NCBI GenBank assembly: GCA_963703015.1
Contig: OY969779.1
Coordinates: 1,240,001 to 1,304,000, forward strand
Source of the DNA: Methanobacterium_B sp963703015
GTDB taxonomy: Archaea; Methanobacteriota; Methanobacteria; Methanobacteriales; Methanobacteriaceae
DNA: 64,000 nucleotides
Reading direction: 5' to 3'
Position numbers and translations under genes: made by a program. Under the pieces are notes generated by a model. The model did no database searches and had not been told where the DNA came from. It worked only from the letters and a program-made list of their open reading frames with translations. This document shows positions 53,853 to 63,889 of this stretch, in pieces. The stretch's first letter is position 1; every line of letters starts with the position of its first letter.

Positions 53853-55529
53853 TCATAATTTACATGTACCACAGCCCATACCCCTTCTTATGTAGCTGAA
53901 ATCTTTATTTTTGTTCATTACAATGCTTCTGTTCCATCTCTCATCCCTATCAGGATAATCTTCTCTAAACTGTGATCCTCTACTCTCACGACGGATTAAG
54001 GCAGATTGAATAACGATTGATGCGATTTCAAGCATGTTTTGAATTTCAATGGCGTCAAGGAGGTCTTTACTGTAACCCGAATCATTTGATACAGTCATGT
54101 CAGGAAGTTTGTTTTGAATCTCGTCAATCTTTCCTAGTGCCAATTTCAAACCATTTTCATTTCTTATTATTGCCACATTCTCCCACATGATCTCCATCAA
54201 TTCAGCCTTGAGTTCATGGGGACGCACAGTCCCATCTTTAAACAAACTGGTTATCCTTTCTTCTTCCAGTTTTATTGAAGCTTCGTTGGATTTCAGTTCA
54301 TTTTCCACCGCATTTTTTGCTGCTGATTCTCCTGCACGTCTACCGAATACTTGAGTCTCTGCCAGTGCATTTCCTCCCAGTCTGTTTGCTCCATGAACAC
54401 CACCTGCAACCTCTCCTGCAGCATATAGATTTGTTATGGTGGTTTCACATTCTGGAGTAATTTTAACTCCGCCCATGAAGTGGTGTGCAGTTGGTGCAAC
54501 TTCCATGGCCTGGTTTCTTATGTCAACACCCACATCAAGAAATTGTAAGAGCATGGTTTCAAGTTTTTCTTCTATTAACTCAGGATCAAGATGGCTGACA
54601 TCCAGATAAACTCCACCATTCTCTGTTCCCCTTCCTTCTCTGATTTCGTTGTAAATTGCTCTTGCAACCACGTCCCTGGTGGCAAGTTCTCCCCTTTCAT
54701 CATAATTCTTCATGAATCGTTCCATGTTTACGTTGAAAAGTTTTCCACCTTCTCCTCGAACTGCTTCTGTTACAAGAACTCCCCTTCTTGATTCAGGGTA
54801 GAGCATTCCTGTGGGATGGAATTGTACCTCTTCCATGTCTATCATGTCTGCACCTGCAGCATAGGCAAGGTGGTATCCATCTCCTGTCTTTTGTACAGCA
54901 TTGGATGTGACAGGGTAAAGCCATCCTGCACCACCACTTGCAAGGATAACAGATTTAGATTTGAATATCATGAACTTTGAATCCTTTAAGGAGATTCCAC
55001 ATGCCCCAATTACTCCTTCATTCTTTTCATCCATGATTAAAGAAGTTATTGCAACTTCATCCACAGTATTTATATTTTGCCGGATAACCTCCTCTTTTAA
55101 AGCCATCATCATCTCATGTCCAGTTCTATCCCCCTGGAAACATGTTCTTCTGAAACTTTGACCCCCAAATGGGCGTTGATTTAGTTTTCCAGATTCTTGT
55201 CTATCAAATATTGCCCCGTAAGATTCTAATTCTATCAACCGGTCCTTAGATTCATTGACTAAAATTTGAACTAATTTCAAATCATTTAGATCTGCCCCTC
55301 CCTTCATTGTATCAGTTAAATGGGATTGCACACTGTCTTCTAAATCAACATATCCAAATGCAGCATTATAGCCGCCTTCAGCAAGTGTTGTACATCCAGA
55401 TTTAAAAGATAAACCTTTAGAAACTATGGTAACGTTCAAATTATATTTCTTTGCTTCAATAGCTGCCCGGCATCCTGCTCCGCCTGAACCAATTACGAGT
55501 ACGTCGCATTCATGTATCGATCTTTCCAT
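53853..55529 (-). CDS. tfrA: Thiol:fumarate reductase subunit A (flavoprotein)
   Basis: A 558-residue fumarate reductase/succinate dehydrogenase flavoprotein. FAD motif VIGSGGAGCRAAIEAKKY is at the N-terminus. FHPTGMLYPESRRG near residue 240 is the substrate-site histidine region, APTAHHFMGGVKI lies near residue 345, and GEVAGGVHGANRLGGNALAET follows. In Methanobacteriales it reduces fumarate with CoM and CoB thiols, together with subunit B, giving succinate for biosynthesis. TfrB is not adjacent. The C-terminal GCGTCKL cysteines are notable. No ribosome site precedes the ATG, so it may be leaderless. Confidence 0.88.
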   Translation of the reverse strand: MERSIHECDVLVIGSGGAGCRAAIEAKKYNLNVTIVSKGLSFKSGCTTLAEGGYNAAFGYVDLEDSVQSHLTDTMKGGADLNDLKLVQILVNESKDRLIELESYGAIFDRQESGKLNQRPFGGQSFRRTCFQGDRTGHEMMMALKEEVIRQNINTVDEVAITSLIMDEKNEGVIGACGISLKDSKFMIFKSKSVILASGGAGWLYPVTSNAVQKTGDGYHLAYAAGADMIDMEEVQFHPTGMLYPESRRGVLVTEAVRGEGGKLFNVNMERFMKNYDERGELATRDVVARAIYNEIREGRGTENGGVYLDVSHLDPELIEEKLETMLLQFLDVGVDIRNQAMEVAPTAHHFMGGVKITPECETTITNLYAAGEVAGGVHGANRLGGNALAETQVFGRRAGESAAKNAVENELKSNEASIKLEEERITSLFKDGTVRPHELKAELMEIMWENVAIIRNENGLKLALGKIDEIQNKLPDMTVSNDSGYSKDLLDAIEIQNMLEIASIVIQSALIRRESRGSQFREDYPDRDERWNRSIVMNKNKDFSYIRRGMGCGTCKL

Positions 55530-55672
55530 ACTATGGAATTATTCATATTGGTATTTATTTTTTGTTTCATCTTAAAAAAATTATAAAATTAAATATAAAA
55601 GTGATCAACACAAAAATCCTATTGTGTGATAGTTAAGTTATTACAGAATAGAAATCTCATGGGGACATCATT

Positions 55673-57268
55673 TTGAAAACAAATAAACTATTAAAATTAG
55701 CAAGAAAAGATTTTGAGAAAGCTTGGGTTGAAACTGCCCAAACATTGAAAAAGCCCCATACTGACAATGAATATCCACGTATTCAGATGCGAACAGGTCA
55801 ATCCCATATGCTCTACAACACCATTTGGGAGTTGAGGCAAGCTTATTTGAATCTTGGATTTAATGAAACAGTAAATCCAGTATTTGTTGAACAAGACGAT
55901 GTTTACAGGCAGTTTGGCCCCGAAGCCCCTGCAGTTCTTGATCGCTGTTTTTATTTGGCAGGATTACCAAGACCGGATATTGGTATCGGTATGGATAAAA
56001 TTGCAGTGATAGAAGAAATCGGTGTTGAAATTAGTGATGATAAAATCCAGGCACTCAAAGAAGTGTTTAGAGGCTACAAAAAGGGTGATGAAAGTGGAGA
56101 CGACTTGGTACACCATGTTTCTGTGGCCCTGGATGTGGAAGATTCTGTTGGTTTAAGAATACTTGAAAATGTATTTCCCGAACTTCGAGAACTTAGACCA
56201 GTTGCATCAAGGACAACCCTAAGATCCCACATGACAAGTGGATGGTTCTTAACATTACAATCCCTGCACAACCAAAGTAAGTTACCTTTGAAGTTATTTT
56301 CAATAGATCGTTGCTTCAGAAGAGAACAACGGGAAGATATAAGTCATTTAATGACATATCATTCTGCTTCGTGTGTGTGGGTAGATGATGAGATTTCACT
56401 CGACATGGGTATGGCTGTTTCAGAAAATCTGCTTCAGCACTTTGGATTTAAAAAATTCAAATTTGTACCTGACGAAAAAAAATCCAAGTACTACATCCCT
56501 GGAACACAAACTGAAGTCTATGGTTATCATCCTAAGCTTAATGAATGGGTAGAAGTCGCAACCTTTGGTCTTTATTCCCCAATTGCACTCTCACATTATG
56601 GTATTGATAAACAGGTGATGAACTTGGGAGTGGGTGCAGAGAGGATAGCCATGATCTTACATAATCAAACCGACGTCAGGGAAATGGTTTATCCTCAAAC
56701 CTATGCAAAATGGCATTTAACAGACAGGGAACTTGCATCAATGTTACATATCAATGATTATCCATTCAGTACTGAAGGACGTAAGTTGATGGAAATTTTG
56801 AAACAAAAATTCCTTGAGTATGGCGAGGAGGAATCACCATGCGAATTTACAGCCTTTGAAGGTGAATTCCTAGGCAGAAACATAAGGGTCAGGATCCTTG
56901 AACCTGAATCAAACACCCGTTTACTGGGACCAGCTTCATGGAACTCCATTTATATTAATGATGGAAACATTGTTGGCCTGCCAGAAAACAGTGCAAAAGA
57001 CGAATTATCTCTAGAAACAGTCAAAAATGGCATTCCCCTCGGAATTACATATATGGATGGAGTGATTGCTAAGGCCTGTTATATGATTGAGGAAATGATT
57101 GTTGGTGGTGAGACAGAATCTGAATTCAGAACCACCCTTGCTAAATCACTTTCAGATGTAAATCTCAAACTTGAAGAAGTTGCATTAAACTATATAACTA
57201 GTAACAACAAGCTAATTGATATTAGGGGGCCTATTTTCAGTACAGTAGCCTTTGAAGTGATTGATTGA
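55673..57268 (+). CDS. sepS: O-phosphoseryl-tRNA(Cys) synthetase SepRS
   Basis: A 531-residue class II synthetase that charges tRNA-Cys with O-phosphoserine, later converted to cysteine by SepCysS. Recognisable parts are the N-terminal KLARKDFEKAWVETAQTLKK, the motif 2 area FSIDRCFRREQREDISHL near residue 205, and the motif 3 area NLGVGAERIAMIL near residue 322. The TTG at 55673 is the start, with GGGGACATC upstream; the overlapping ATG at 55659 runs into a stop after five codons. The length is normal. Its presence confirms the methanogen route to Cys-tRNA. Confidence 0.92.
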   Translation: MKTNKLLKLARKDFEKAWVETAQTLKKPHTDNEYPRIQMRTGQSHMLYNTIWELRQAYLNLGFNETVNPVFVEQDDVYRQFGPEAPAVLDRCFYLAGLPRPDIGIGMDKIAVIEEIGVEISDDKIQALKEVFRGYKKGDESGDDLVHHVSVALDVEDSVGLRILENVFPELRELRPVASRTTLRSHMTSGWFLTLQSLHNQSKLPLKLFSIDRCFRREQREDISHLMTYHSASCVWVDDEISLDMGMAVSENLLQHFGFKKFKFVPDEKKSKYYIPGTQTEVYGYHPKLNEWVEVATFGLYSPIALSHYGIDKQVMNLGVGAERIAMILHNQTDVREMVYPQTYAKWHLTDRELASMLHINDYPFSTEGRKLMEILKQKFLEYGEEESPCEFTAFEGEFLGRNIRVRILEPESNTRLLGPASWNSIYINDGNIVGLPENSAKDELSLETVKNGIPLGITYMDGVIAKACYMIEEMIVGGETESEFRTTLAKSLSDVNLKLEEVALNYITSNNKLIDIRGPIFSTVAFEVID

Positions 57269-57281
57269 TATTTCAAATAAA

Positions 57282-57291
57282 TTTTTTTTTT
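57282..57291 (+). terminator. Oligo-T terminator after sepS
   Basis: Ten T residues lie 13 bases after the sepS stop codon. Archaeal transcription often stops at such tracts. The next gene has its own promoter space of about 120 bases. Confidence 0.5.
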
Positions 57292-57413
57292 ATTAACAAA
57301 AAAAGGTTTTACTAAATAAATACAATACTAAAACAATTGTTAATTTATGATAAAAATAAACGGTATAGTAAATTTGAGATCAGTTATATGATTTAATTGG
57401 AGATAGTGATTGA

Positions 57414-57791
57414 ATGAAATTAATGGGCAGAATAGTTTCTGGGATGGGTAAAGGAACCTTTTTCATGTCGCAAGATTTTTACAAGGCACAGTTCCAGGAC
57501 AAAGTCCATTTCACACCTTTTGAAGGTACACTGAACCTGAAAATTGATTCAAAATCAATAGATTCAATGAAGACCATCCCTAAAAATAAATTTGGTCTGA
57601 TTCATGGTGAGGGTAAGTTTGGAGATGTTAAATTTATTAAAGCAACCATTAACAACGACATAGTTGGTGCCCTCGTATTTCCAGCGAAAAGTGAACATAA
57701 CGAAGATGTGTTGGAATTTATTACAGATAAAAATCTCAGGAAACTATTCAAATTTCAGGACGGAGATGAAGTAACCGTCTTACTAGGTTAA
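57414..57791 (+). CDS. ribK: CTP-dependent riboflavin kinase
   Basis: A 125-residue archaeal RibK that phosphorylates riboflavin to FMN with CTP. The N-terminal LMGRIVSGMGKGTFFMSQDFY, TPFEGTLNLKID near residue 39, and the C-terminal FKFQDGDEVTVLLG match the family. It lacks the N-terminal wHTH domain that some homologues carry. It sits 44 bases before ribB, so the two probably form a flavin-synthesis operon. Confidence 0.9.
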   Translation: MKLMGRIVSGMGKGTFFMSQDFYKAQFQDKVHFTPFEGTLNLKIDSKSIDSMKTIPKNKFGLIHGEGKFGDVKFIKATINNDIVGALVFPAKSEHNEDVLEFITDKNLRKLFKFQDGDEVTVLLG

Positions 57792-57835
57792 AACAGTGTT
57801 GTAAATAATAATTGATTGTTACAAAGAGTGATCAA

Positions 57836-58519
57836 ATGATAGAAAAAGCATTAGAAGCATTGAAAAATGGAGAGATCGTTTTAGTATTTGACAGTGATAA
57901 TCGTGAGCGTGAAACAGACATGATCGTGGCTGCGGAGTTCATGACTTCAGAACACATGACCCAAATAAGGAATGATGCAGGAGGTTTGTTCTGTGTACCA
58001 CTGTCCTCAGAAAATTCAGATGCACTTGGAGTGCCATTCATGACAGATATCATGGAGATTGCGAGTTCAAAATATCCGGTTCTTGCAGAGTTAAATCCCG
58101 ATGATATACCATACGATGAAAAATCAGCATTTTCCATTACTGTAAATCATAGAAAAACCTTCACAGGAATAACTGATAATGATAGGGCATGCACAATTAA
58201 TGAGCTTGCTTCACTCTGTAAAGAAGGAAAACAAAAGGAATTTGGAAAGTACTTCCGTGCTCCAGGACATGTTACACTTTTAAGAGCAGCAAAGGGACAT
58301 GTGATGAGTAGAAAGGGTCACACTGAAATGAGCATAGCATTAATGGAAATGGCAGGTCTCACAGAAGTAGCTGTATGTTGTGAAATGATGGATGATAAAA
58401 CCGGAGGTTCATTACCCACAGCAGAAGCAGAACAGTATGCCAAAGAACATGACCTTGTGTTCCTAAGTGGTGCAGATCTCATTGAAGCCTACAAGAATTA
58501 TAAAGAAAACGACAGTTAA
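57836..58519 (+). CDS. ribB: 3,4-Dihydroxy-2-butanone 4-phosphate synthase
   Basis: A 227-residue RibB that makes the four-carbon precursor of riboflavin from ribulose 5-phosphate. The key acidic segment DSDNRERETDMIVAAE is near residue 20, and RAPGHVTLLRA and RKGHTEMSIALMEMAG lie near residue 142. The ATG at 57836 is preferred over a TTG at 57812 because GAGTGATC lies just before it. It follows ribK and ends in a T-rich region shared with the convergent gene. Confidence 0.92.
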   Translation: MIEKALEALKNGEIVLVFDSDNRERETDMIVAAEFMTSEHMTQIRNDAGGLFCVPLSSENSDALGVPFMTDIMEIASSKYPVLAELNPDDIPYDEKSAFSITVNHRKTFTGITDNDRACTINELASLCKEGKQKEFGKYFRAPGHVTLLRAAKGHVMSRKGHTEMSIALMEMAGLTEVAVCCEMMDDKTGGSLPTAEAEQYAKEHDLVFLSGADLIEAYKNYKENDS

Positions 58520-58543
58520 GTCGTTATTCTAAATCTTTTTTTA

Positions 58544-60037
58544 TTATTTAAAAGAGTTAAGCAGGGTATTAAAGTCAGTGTACCCAGAAAAGTTTGGTGT
58601 GGCTGCTAATTTTACGATTTCATCTAGGTCCAAATATTTTTCCACAGTTTCTATTGCGTTTAAACAGAAATCTTCCAGCTTGATCTCGACCTCAGGCATA
58701 TTTCCCCTTTCATTGAGCTTAACCTTAGGTATTGTTGCAAAATATTCCGGATTTATTCTGGATTTAATGTGTTCTGCTGCTTTTCCTGCTATTTTAGAAT
58801 CGTATACTTTGTTTAAAATTAAACCAACAGTGTTTATTCCTAATTTTTCCATCATTTCTACATGGGCAGTTATATCTACCGCTGCAGTTTCAATTCCTCC
58901 TTTATTACAAGGTGAAACCATTATAACAGGTAAATTAGCTGCTAATGCAATTTCAGCAGAGGAAAATGGAATTTTATCGTTTAAAAGTCCTGTGAAAATG
59001 CTCATAACTCCTTCAACAATCACAAGATCATAATTTTTAGAATTAACAGCTTTGATTACATGATCCAAATCCATCCATCCTAAATTTCCTATTTTTATTG
59101 AGGAAAAATCTTCCATTTTCTCTTTGTTCAAGTAAAGGGAGGGTACAATATCCCTGATATCAGGGCCCACTTTTATTGCGGCCACCTTCATTCCACGTTT
59201 TCGTAAAGCGCCAATTATTCCCGTTGTTAAGAATGTTTTTCCTGAATCTGATCCTGTGCTGGCCATCATGATCATTTTTGTTTTAGGAACTGGTTCAGAA
59301 TTTGTATTTATAACTTTAATCCCTGTTTCTATCCCCATTTCAGATTTTATCTGTTTTAATAAAACTTTATTAGCAGCACTGATTTCTGCCTGTTCCTTAT
59401 CATCGGCTCCTATAAACTCTAAGATGTTGTTTCTAAGCATTGGATTTTCATCCAAGGCCCCATGTAACATGATCCCTACGGCATTGCCGTCATCATTTGT
59501 AACACCAGAAGTTATTTCCCGGGGATCGTTCTTGTAATCTGTTCTCTTTACAAGTGATTTCAACACTGGTTTTGCATCACCAGTAATATTGCCATATGTG
59601 TGACAGTGAAATCCTGTAACCGAAGTTCCTGCTAAATTTTTTGTTAAAAAAGAATCATTCACTACTTTGGCTTTAACACGATCTGTTCCAACCATGGGAC
59701 TGAATGAAACATCAAGAATTCCCATGCCCTTCTTTACAACAGGACAGGGTGATTTTCGCCCAATATCTGTTTGGTTTGCAAGGAGTTGGAATCCAGAACA
59801 CATCCCAAATATGAATTTACCCTCAGAATTCATCTTTTGTATTTCCTGTTCCAGGTCGCGGCCGACACTCTGGGATTCGACTATGCTCCCTCCAGGTATT
59901 ATCAGACCATCCAACTCTTTGTGCATTTTAAACCCATTTACAGTTCCATTATTCCCTACAATATGGGTTGGAAGGTGTCCAAAATCCTCAAATGCTGGTA
60001 AAGCTCCTTTGACATAGAGAAATCCAATTTTTTTCAT
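58544..60037 (-). CDS. CobB/CbiA-like protein with permuted domain order
   Basis: A 497-residue protein with a glutamine amidotransferase-like domain first (nucleophile Cys80 in FGMCSGFQLL; GFHCHTYGNITG near residue 142; LHGALDENP near 191) and a P-loop synthetase domain second (Walker A STGSDSGKT near 260-268). In CobB, CobQ and CfbB the P-loop domain comes first. The product may amidate a tetrapyrrole or similar carboxylate, but the swap means the substrate is open. No ribosome-site anomaly was noted at the ATG. Confidence 0.7.
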   Translation of the reverse strand: MKKIGFLYVKGALPAFEDFGHLPTHIVGNNGTVNGFKMHKELDGLIIPGGSIVESQSVGRDLEQEIQKMNSEGKFIFGMCSGFQLLANQTDIGRKSPCPVVKKGMGILDVSFSPMVGTDRVKAKVVNDSFLTKNLAGTSVTGFHCHTYGNITGDAKPVLKSLVKRTDYKNDPREITSGVTNDDGNAVGIMLHGALDENPMLRNNILEFIGADDKEQAEISAANKVLLKQIKSEMGIETGIKVINTNSEPVPKTKMIMMASTGSDSGKTFLTTGIIGALRKRGMKVAAIKVGPDIRDIVPSLYLNKEKMEDFSSIKIGNLGWMDLDHVIKAVNSKNYDLVIVEGVMSIFTGLLNDKIPFSSAEIALAANLPVIMVSPCNKGGIETAAVDITAHVEMMEKLGINTVGLILNKVYDSKIAGKAAEHIKSRINPEYFATIPKVKLNERGNMPEVEIKLEDFCLNAIETVEKYLDLDEIVKLAATPNFSGYTDFNTLLNSFK

Positions 60038-60101
60038 CTTTCCTATCTTTCTTGCCCCTCAATCATAAATGTTTTCATTGTATGGATTCAGGTTTCATGG
60101 T

Positions 60102-61361
60102 TTATTCTAAACTTTCCAGTTCGATTCCCTTTGTTTCTGGGAAGGTCCATATGAAAATTGCAACACTCAATGCAAATAGAGATCCGAGGAATATTCCGCT
60201 TCCAAGACCATAATAGGTTGCAATTACTGCTAAGATAATTGGAGTTAAGAACTGGGTACCGCGTGCAAGGTTGAATCCAGCACCCAGTGCTGTACTTCTT
60301 ATCTCTGTTGGGAACATTTCCGAGACTATTGGGCCATATCCACCATATATACCTGTTCCGATTCCAATTATGAACATGAAAATAAATATGAGTGAATGAT
60401 AAGCTTGGATATTGGTCCAGAAAATGGTGATCATGATTAGGCCAACAGCCATGGTAGTGGCAAAACTTGAGAAAGCAGGTCTTCTACCAAACCTATCCGC
60501 GATAAACCCGAATATTAATAGGCCTATAATTCCCCCTACTTGATTTACTATTATCCAGAGGGCAGATTTGGATATTGAAATATTTTGCTGAAGCAGATAT
60601 GTTGGTAGCCATGAGTATGTAAACCAGTAGGCAGAACTACCCAGTATGGCTAGTATCAACGCCTTAAAAAATAGTTTCCTATATCTTTTTGTAAACAATT
60701 CAAAGAATTGATTTTTTTTGTTCAACAAAGACTTTTTAACCCTATTTTTACCAGAGTTAACGTTGTTCAATATCCATACATCGGATTCTGGTATTTTTGT
60801 CCTGATGAATATCACTAGAATGGCTGGAATAACAGATACAAAAAATGCTTCCCTCCATCCTATCACAGGTGCTAAAAATCCTCCAACCAGTGCTGCTAAA
60901 ATAAATCCAACGGGATTTCCAGTTTGTAACAGAGACCCAAACTTACCCCTTAAATCTGCAGGAAATGTTTCATTAACATAGGTCTGTCCAGTGGCCCATT
61001 CACCACCCACCCCAAATCCTGTTATGATTCTAAAAAGGATTAATGTCTCAATATTTGCTGAAAATGCACATAACAAAGTACCAATACTGTATATTACTAT
61101 TGTCCATTGAAGTACTGGTTTCCTACCATATTTATCTGCCAGTACCCCAAATATAACTCCCCCTGCAGCTGCAGCTAAAATAGATGCACTTAATGCGTAT
61201 GAAAGCATGACGGTGGAAAGGTGAAGTTCCTGGCCGATTGGTATTATGAGAAATGTGAAGAGTATAAGATCATAGAAATCAAAAACCCAACCTGCCCAGC
61301 TGATTCCAAATATTCTGTAATGAGTACTGTTAAGTTTCTTATGCTGATTCAAGAGTGACAA
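60102..61361 (-). CDS. MFS transporter, sugar/aromatic-acid type
   Basis: A 419-residue 12-helix transporter. Motif A, GVLADKYGRKPVLQ, lies near residue 72, and FGVGGEWATGQTYVNETFPADLRGK near residue 115 is the signature of the sialate/aromatic acid:H+ symporter branch. A second RFGRR-type loop (GFIADRFGRRPAFS) begins the C-terminal half. It probably takes up an organic acid. It is a single gene with a long T/A-rich leader region of about 260 bases before it that contains no visible gene. Confidence 0.85.
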   Translation of the reverse strand: MSLLNQHKKLNSTHYRIFGISWAGWVFDFYDLILFTFLIIPIGQELHLSTVMLSYALSASILAAAAGGVIFGVLADKYGRKPVLQWTIVIYSIGTLLCAFSANIETLILFRIITGFGVGGEWATGQTYVNETFPADLRGKFGSLLQTGNPVGFILAALVGGFLAPVIGWREAFFVSVIPAILVIFIRTKIPESDVWILNNVNSGKNRVKKSLLNKKNQFFELFTKRYRKLFFKALILAILGSSAYWFTYSWLPTYLLQQNISISKSALWIIVNQVGGIIGLLIFGFIADRFGRRPAFSSFATTMAVGLIMITIFWTNIQAYHSLIFIFMFIIGIGTGIYGGYGPIVSEMFPTEIRSTALGAGFNLARGTQFLTPIILAVIATYYGLGSGIFLGSLFALSVAIFIWTFPETKGIELESLE

Positions 61362-61606
61362 TAAGACCCTCCTATTTAATCATAAACCTATCTGATTTCT
61401 ATCGTTAATTTTAGTTTTACATATGGATATTTAAAATCTTCTAAAACATTTAACAATAGAAAGTGATGATTCCTAAAAAACTCAATTCTAAACTGTTTAG
61501 AAAAGGGTTTTGAACAACTTAATCCCAAGTTTCTGCAATTATAAAAAAAAGATGGGATGTTTATAAAATTTTAATTAAAAAAAATTAGGAAAATTGGAGA
61601 ATCCCC

Positions 61607-61617
61607 AAAAAAAAAAA
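61607..61617 (-). terminator. U-tract terminator after gatA
   Basis: Eleven consecutive A residues on the plus strand read as U on the minus strand, just after the gatA stop at 61621. They probably end the gatA transcript and shield the MFS gene downstream. Confidence 0.5.
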
Positions 61618-61620
61618 TCT

Positions 61621-63000
61621 TTATACTTCTGGATCTGTATCATCCAATGCTGACATTATGCCCAGTATTTTAGGGTCTTCGAATGGTTTTCCCTGAATTT
61701 GAATACCAACTGGAATTCCATTCACTTCACCTGCTTTCATACTACCTGCAGGAATTCCTGCTAGGTTAGCTATAACAGTTAGAACATCGTAGGAGTACAT
61801 GTCCATTGGTTCTAAAGATTTTCCGATTTTGTGGGGTAACATTGGAACAGTAGGGCCAACAATCGCATCAACATTTTTAAGTAATTTGTTTACTTCCCTT
61901 CGGATGAGTGACCTGGCCTGCAATGCTTTTTTATAATATTTACCACTGAATTCTTTTTGACTTATGTACGAACCCATGTAAATCCTTCTTAGGACCTCTT
62001 CTCCACAAACTTCCTCAATTCTTTCACCGTACTTCCTTCCATCATACTTTCGTGTTGCTGAAAAGAATTCAACATAGTTTATGAGGTAGTACGTAGGTAG
62101 GCATAAATCAATATAATCGAAGCTTAATTCATGCACTTCAGCACCCATGTCCTTCATTTTATCGATGGATTCTTCAACGATATTGACTATCTTATCATCA
62201 GAAACATCAAAGAATTGTTTTACCACACCCAGACTGGTACCTTCTAGTGATTTTTTGCCAACTTGGTCTGTAAATTTTGGAGAATCCCATTTTACAGAGG
62301 TACATTCAGTCTCATCATAACCACCAATAACATCCATGAGTAGTGCAGCGCCACTCACATCCCTCGAAAATGGACCAATCTGATCAAAGCTCATTGCAAG
62401 ATCTAACAGTCCCTGTCTTGAAACAACTCCATATGTAGGTTTAAAACCTACAACACCACAATGTGATGCAGGATTTCTTATTGAACCCCCAGTGTCAGAA
62501 CCAATGCTCAGATCACACATCTCAGCTGCAACTGCCACAGCACTTCCACCTGAAGAACCACCAGGGATTCTTCCAGGAGCTGCTGGATTTTCAGTATGGC
62601 CAAAGTAAGATGTTTCAGTGGAACTTCCAGCTGCAAATTCATCCATATTGGTCATTCCAATTATGATACCATCTTCCTGTTTTATTCTTTTAACAACAGT
62701 TGCATCATAACTTCCAAGGTAGTTTTCAAGGGTTTTTGAAGCCGCAGTTATGTGGAAATCCTCAACATTGATGTTGCTTTTGATTCCAATTACCAAACCT
62801 GCAAGCTTTCCTACTTTCTCACCATTTTCGATCTTTTTATCGACGGCTTCAGCACGCTCATAAGCTGAACCTTCGTTTATCTCTAAAAAAGCATTATAAT
62901 TATCATTCTTATGTTCAATAGTCTTACAGAACATTTCAAGATTATCTAATGCTGTGATTTCATGATCTTTAATTAATTCTGATTTATCTAATAGTTTCAT
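61621..63000 (-). CDS. gatA: Asp/Glu-tRNA amidotransferase subunit A
   Basis: A 459-residue amidase that releases ammonia from glutamine for conversion of Asp-tRNA(Asn) (or Glu-tRNA) with GatB and GatC. The catalytic Lys is in VIGIKSNINVEDF near residue 72. The Gly/Ser-rich signature GRIPGGSSGGSAVAVAAEMC is near residue 143, and the cis-Ser/Ser pair lies in SIGSDTGGSIRNPASHCG. The ATG at 63000 has AGGTG six bases upstream; a GTG at 63006 touches that site. GatB and GatC are not in the window. Confidence 0.92.
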   Translation of the reverse strand: MKLLDKSELIKDHEITALDNLEMFCKTIEHKNDNYNAFLEINEGSAYERAEAVDKKIENGEKVGKLAGLVIGIKSNINVEDFHITAASKTLENYLGSYDATVVKRIKQEDGIIIGMTNMDEFAAGSSTETSYFGHTENPAAPGRIPGGSSGGSAVAVAAEMCDLSIGSDTGGSIRNPASHCGVVGFKPTYGVVSRQGLLDLAMSFDQIGPFSRDVSGAALLMDVIGGYDETECTSVKWDSPKFTDQVGKKSLEGTSLGVVKQFFDVSDDKIVNIVEESIDKMKDMGAEVHELSFDYIDLCLPTYYLINYVEFFSATRKYDGRKYGERIEEVCGEEVLRRIYMGSYISQKEFSGKYYKKALQARSLIRREVNKLLKNVDAIVGPTVPMLPHKIGKSLEPMDMYSYDVLTVIANLAGIPAGSMKAGEVNGIPVGIQIQGKPFEDPKILGIMSALDDTDPEV

Positions 63001-63121
63001 GGTCACACCTGAAATTAATTCGGATGAATATTAATATCCCTGCTTATCGTTAGTTAATTTAATATCTACTTGTTTTTTAATTTACTTCAATATTATAATT
63101 TTTGATCAACATCAAACTTTA

Positions 63122-63889
63122 TCAGAAGAAGTAGTTGATGTTTACAACCCCAAGAAAATACAAGACTACAATGATTAGGGGTTGGTGAATTAAATAAATA
63201 ACCAACGAATGTCTCCCAAGAAATGCTGATCCCTTAATAAAATAATTATTAGACAAGTCAGGCAGTTTAAACTGTCTCTTATAATTTTTATACAGTATCC
63301 CTCCAAAGAAAATTCCCAATAAAACAAGCCCAAACCATGGGAATATAGGGAAATAATCCACTGTGTTAAGAGAATTTGGTACTAGACCCAACCACATTAA
63401 CCAGTTGAAATTGAAACTTAATGTTTGTAAGTAAATTCCGATGAAAATTATGGAAAGTCCTGCCACTAAATTGAGATATTTTCTTTTTAAAAACGGATAT
63501 GCAAGGATGATCGATATTCCAATGAAATGTAAAATTCCGAATATTATGAATTCTTGGGGGATAAAAATCCAGGTTATAATTGTAATTAACAACCCCAGTA
63601 AGAAAATTCTGAAACCCCTTTGAAGATATTTTTTAAAGAGACTCTTGTGTAGATAACTTCCTGAAAGTTTTGACCTTGAACTACTGAGTGTCAAAGAAAC
63701 ACCCATCAAGAATATGAATGTCGAAGCAGTTATCCTTGCAAAAAACCAAAGAAGGCCAGATGAAACATCCAAAGAGATTATTCCAAAAAATGCCAGATCA
63801 AACATAAAATGGTAACAAATCATGCACACAACAGCGAGACCACGGAGGGAATCTACTTCCCAGAATCTTTCATTCAAATTTTGTTCCAT
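63122..63889 (-). CDS. DUF1624 / heparan-alpha-glucosaminide acetyltransferase-like membrane protein
   Basis: A 255-residue polytopic protein. WEVDSLRGLAVVCMICYHFMFDLAFF at residues about 10-35 is the DUF1624 (HGSNAT catalytic) signature with its conserved His. ARITASTFIFLMGVSL and FGILHFIGISII follow, and the C-terminal VIYLIHQPLII closes the domain. Such proteins are predicted to move acyl groups across membranes. The length is slightly short but complete. The substrate is unknown. Confidence 0.8.
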   Translation of the reverse strand: MEQNLNERFWEVDSLRGLAVVCMICYHFMFDLAFFGIISLDVSSGLLWFFARITASTFIFLMGVSLTLSSSRSKLSGSYLHKSLFKKYLQRGFRIFLLGLLITIITWIFIPQEFIIFGILHFIGISIILAYPFLKRKYLNLVAGLSIIFIGIYLQTLSFNFNWLMWLGLVPNSLNTVDYFPIFPWFGLVLLGIFFGGILYKNYKRQFKLPDLSNNYFIKGSAFLGRHSLVIYLIHQPLIIVVLYFLGVVNINYFF

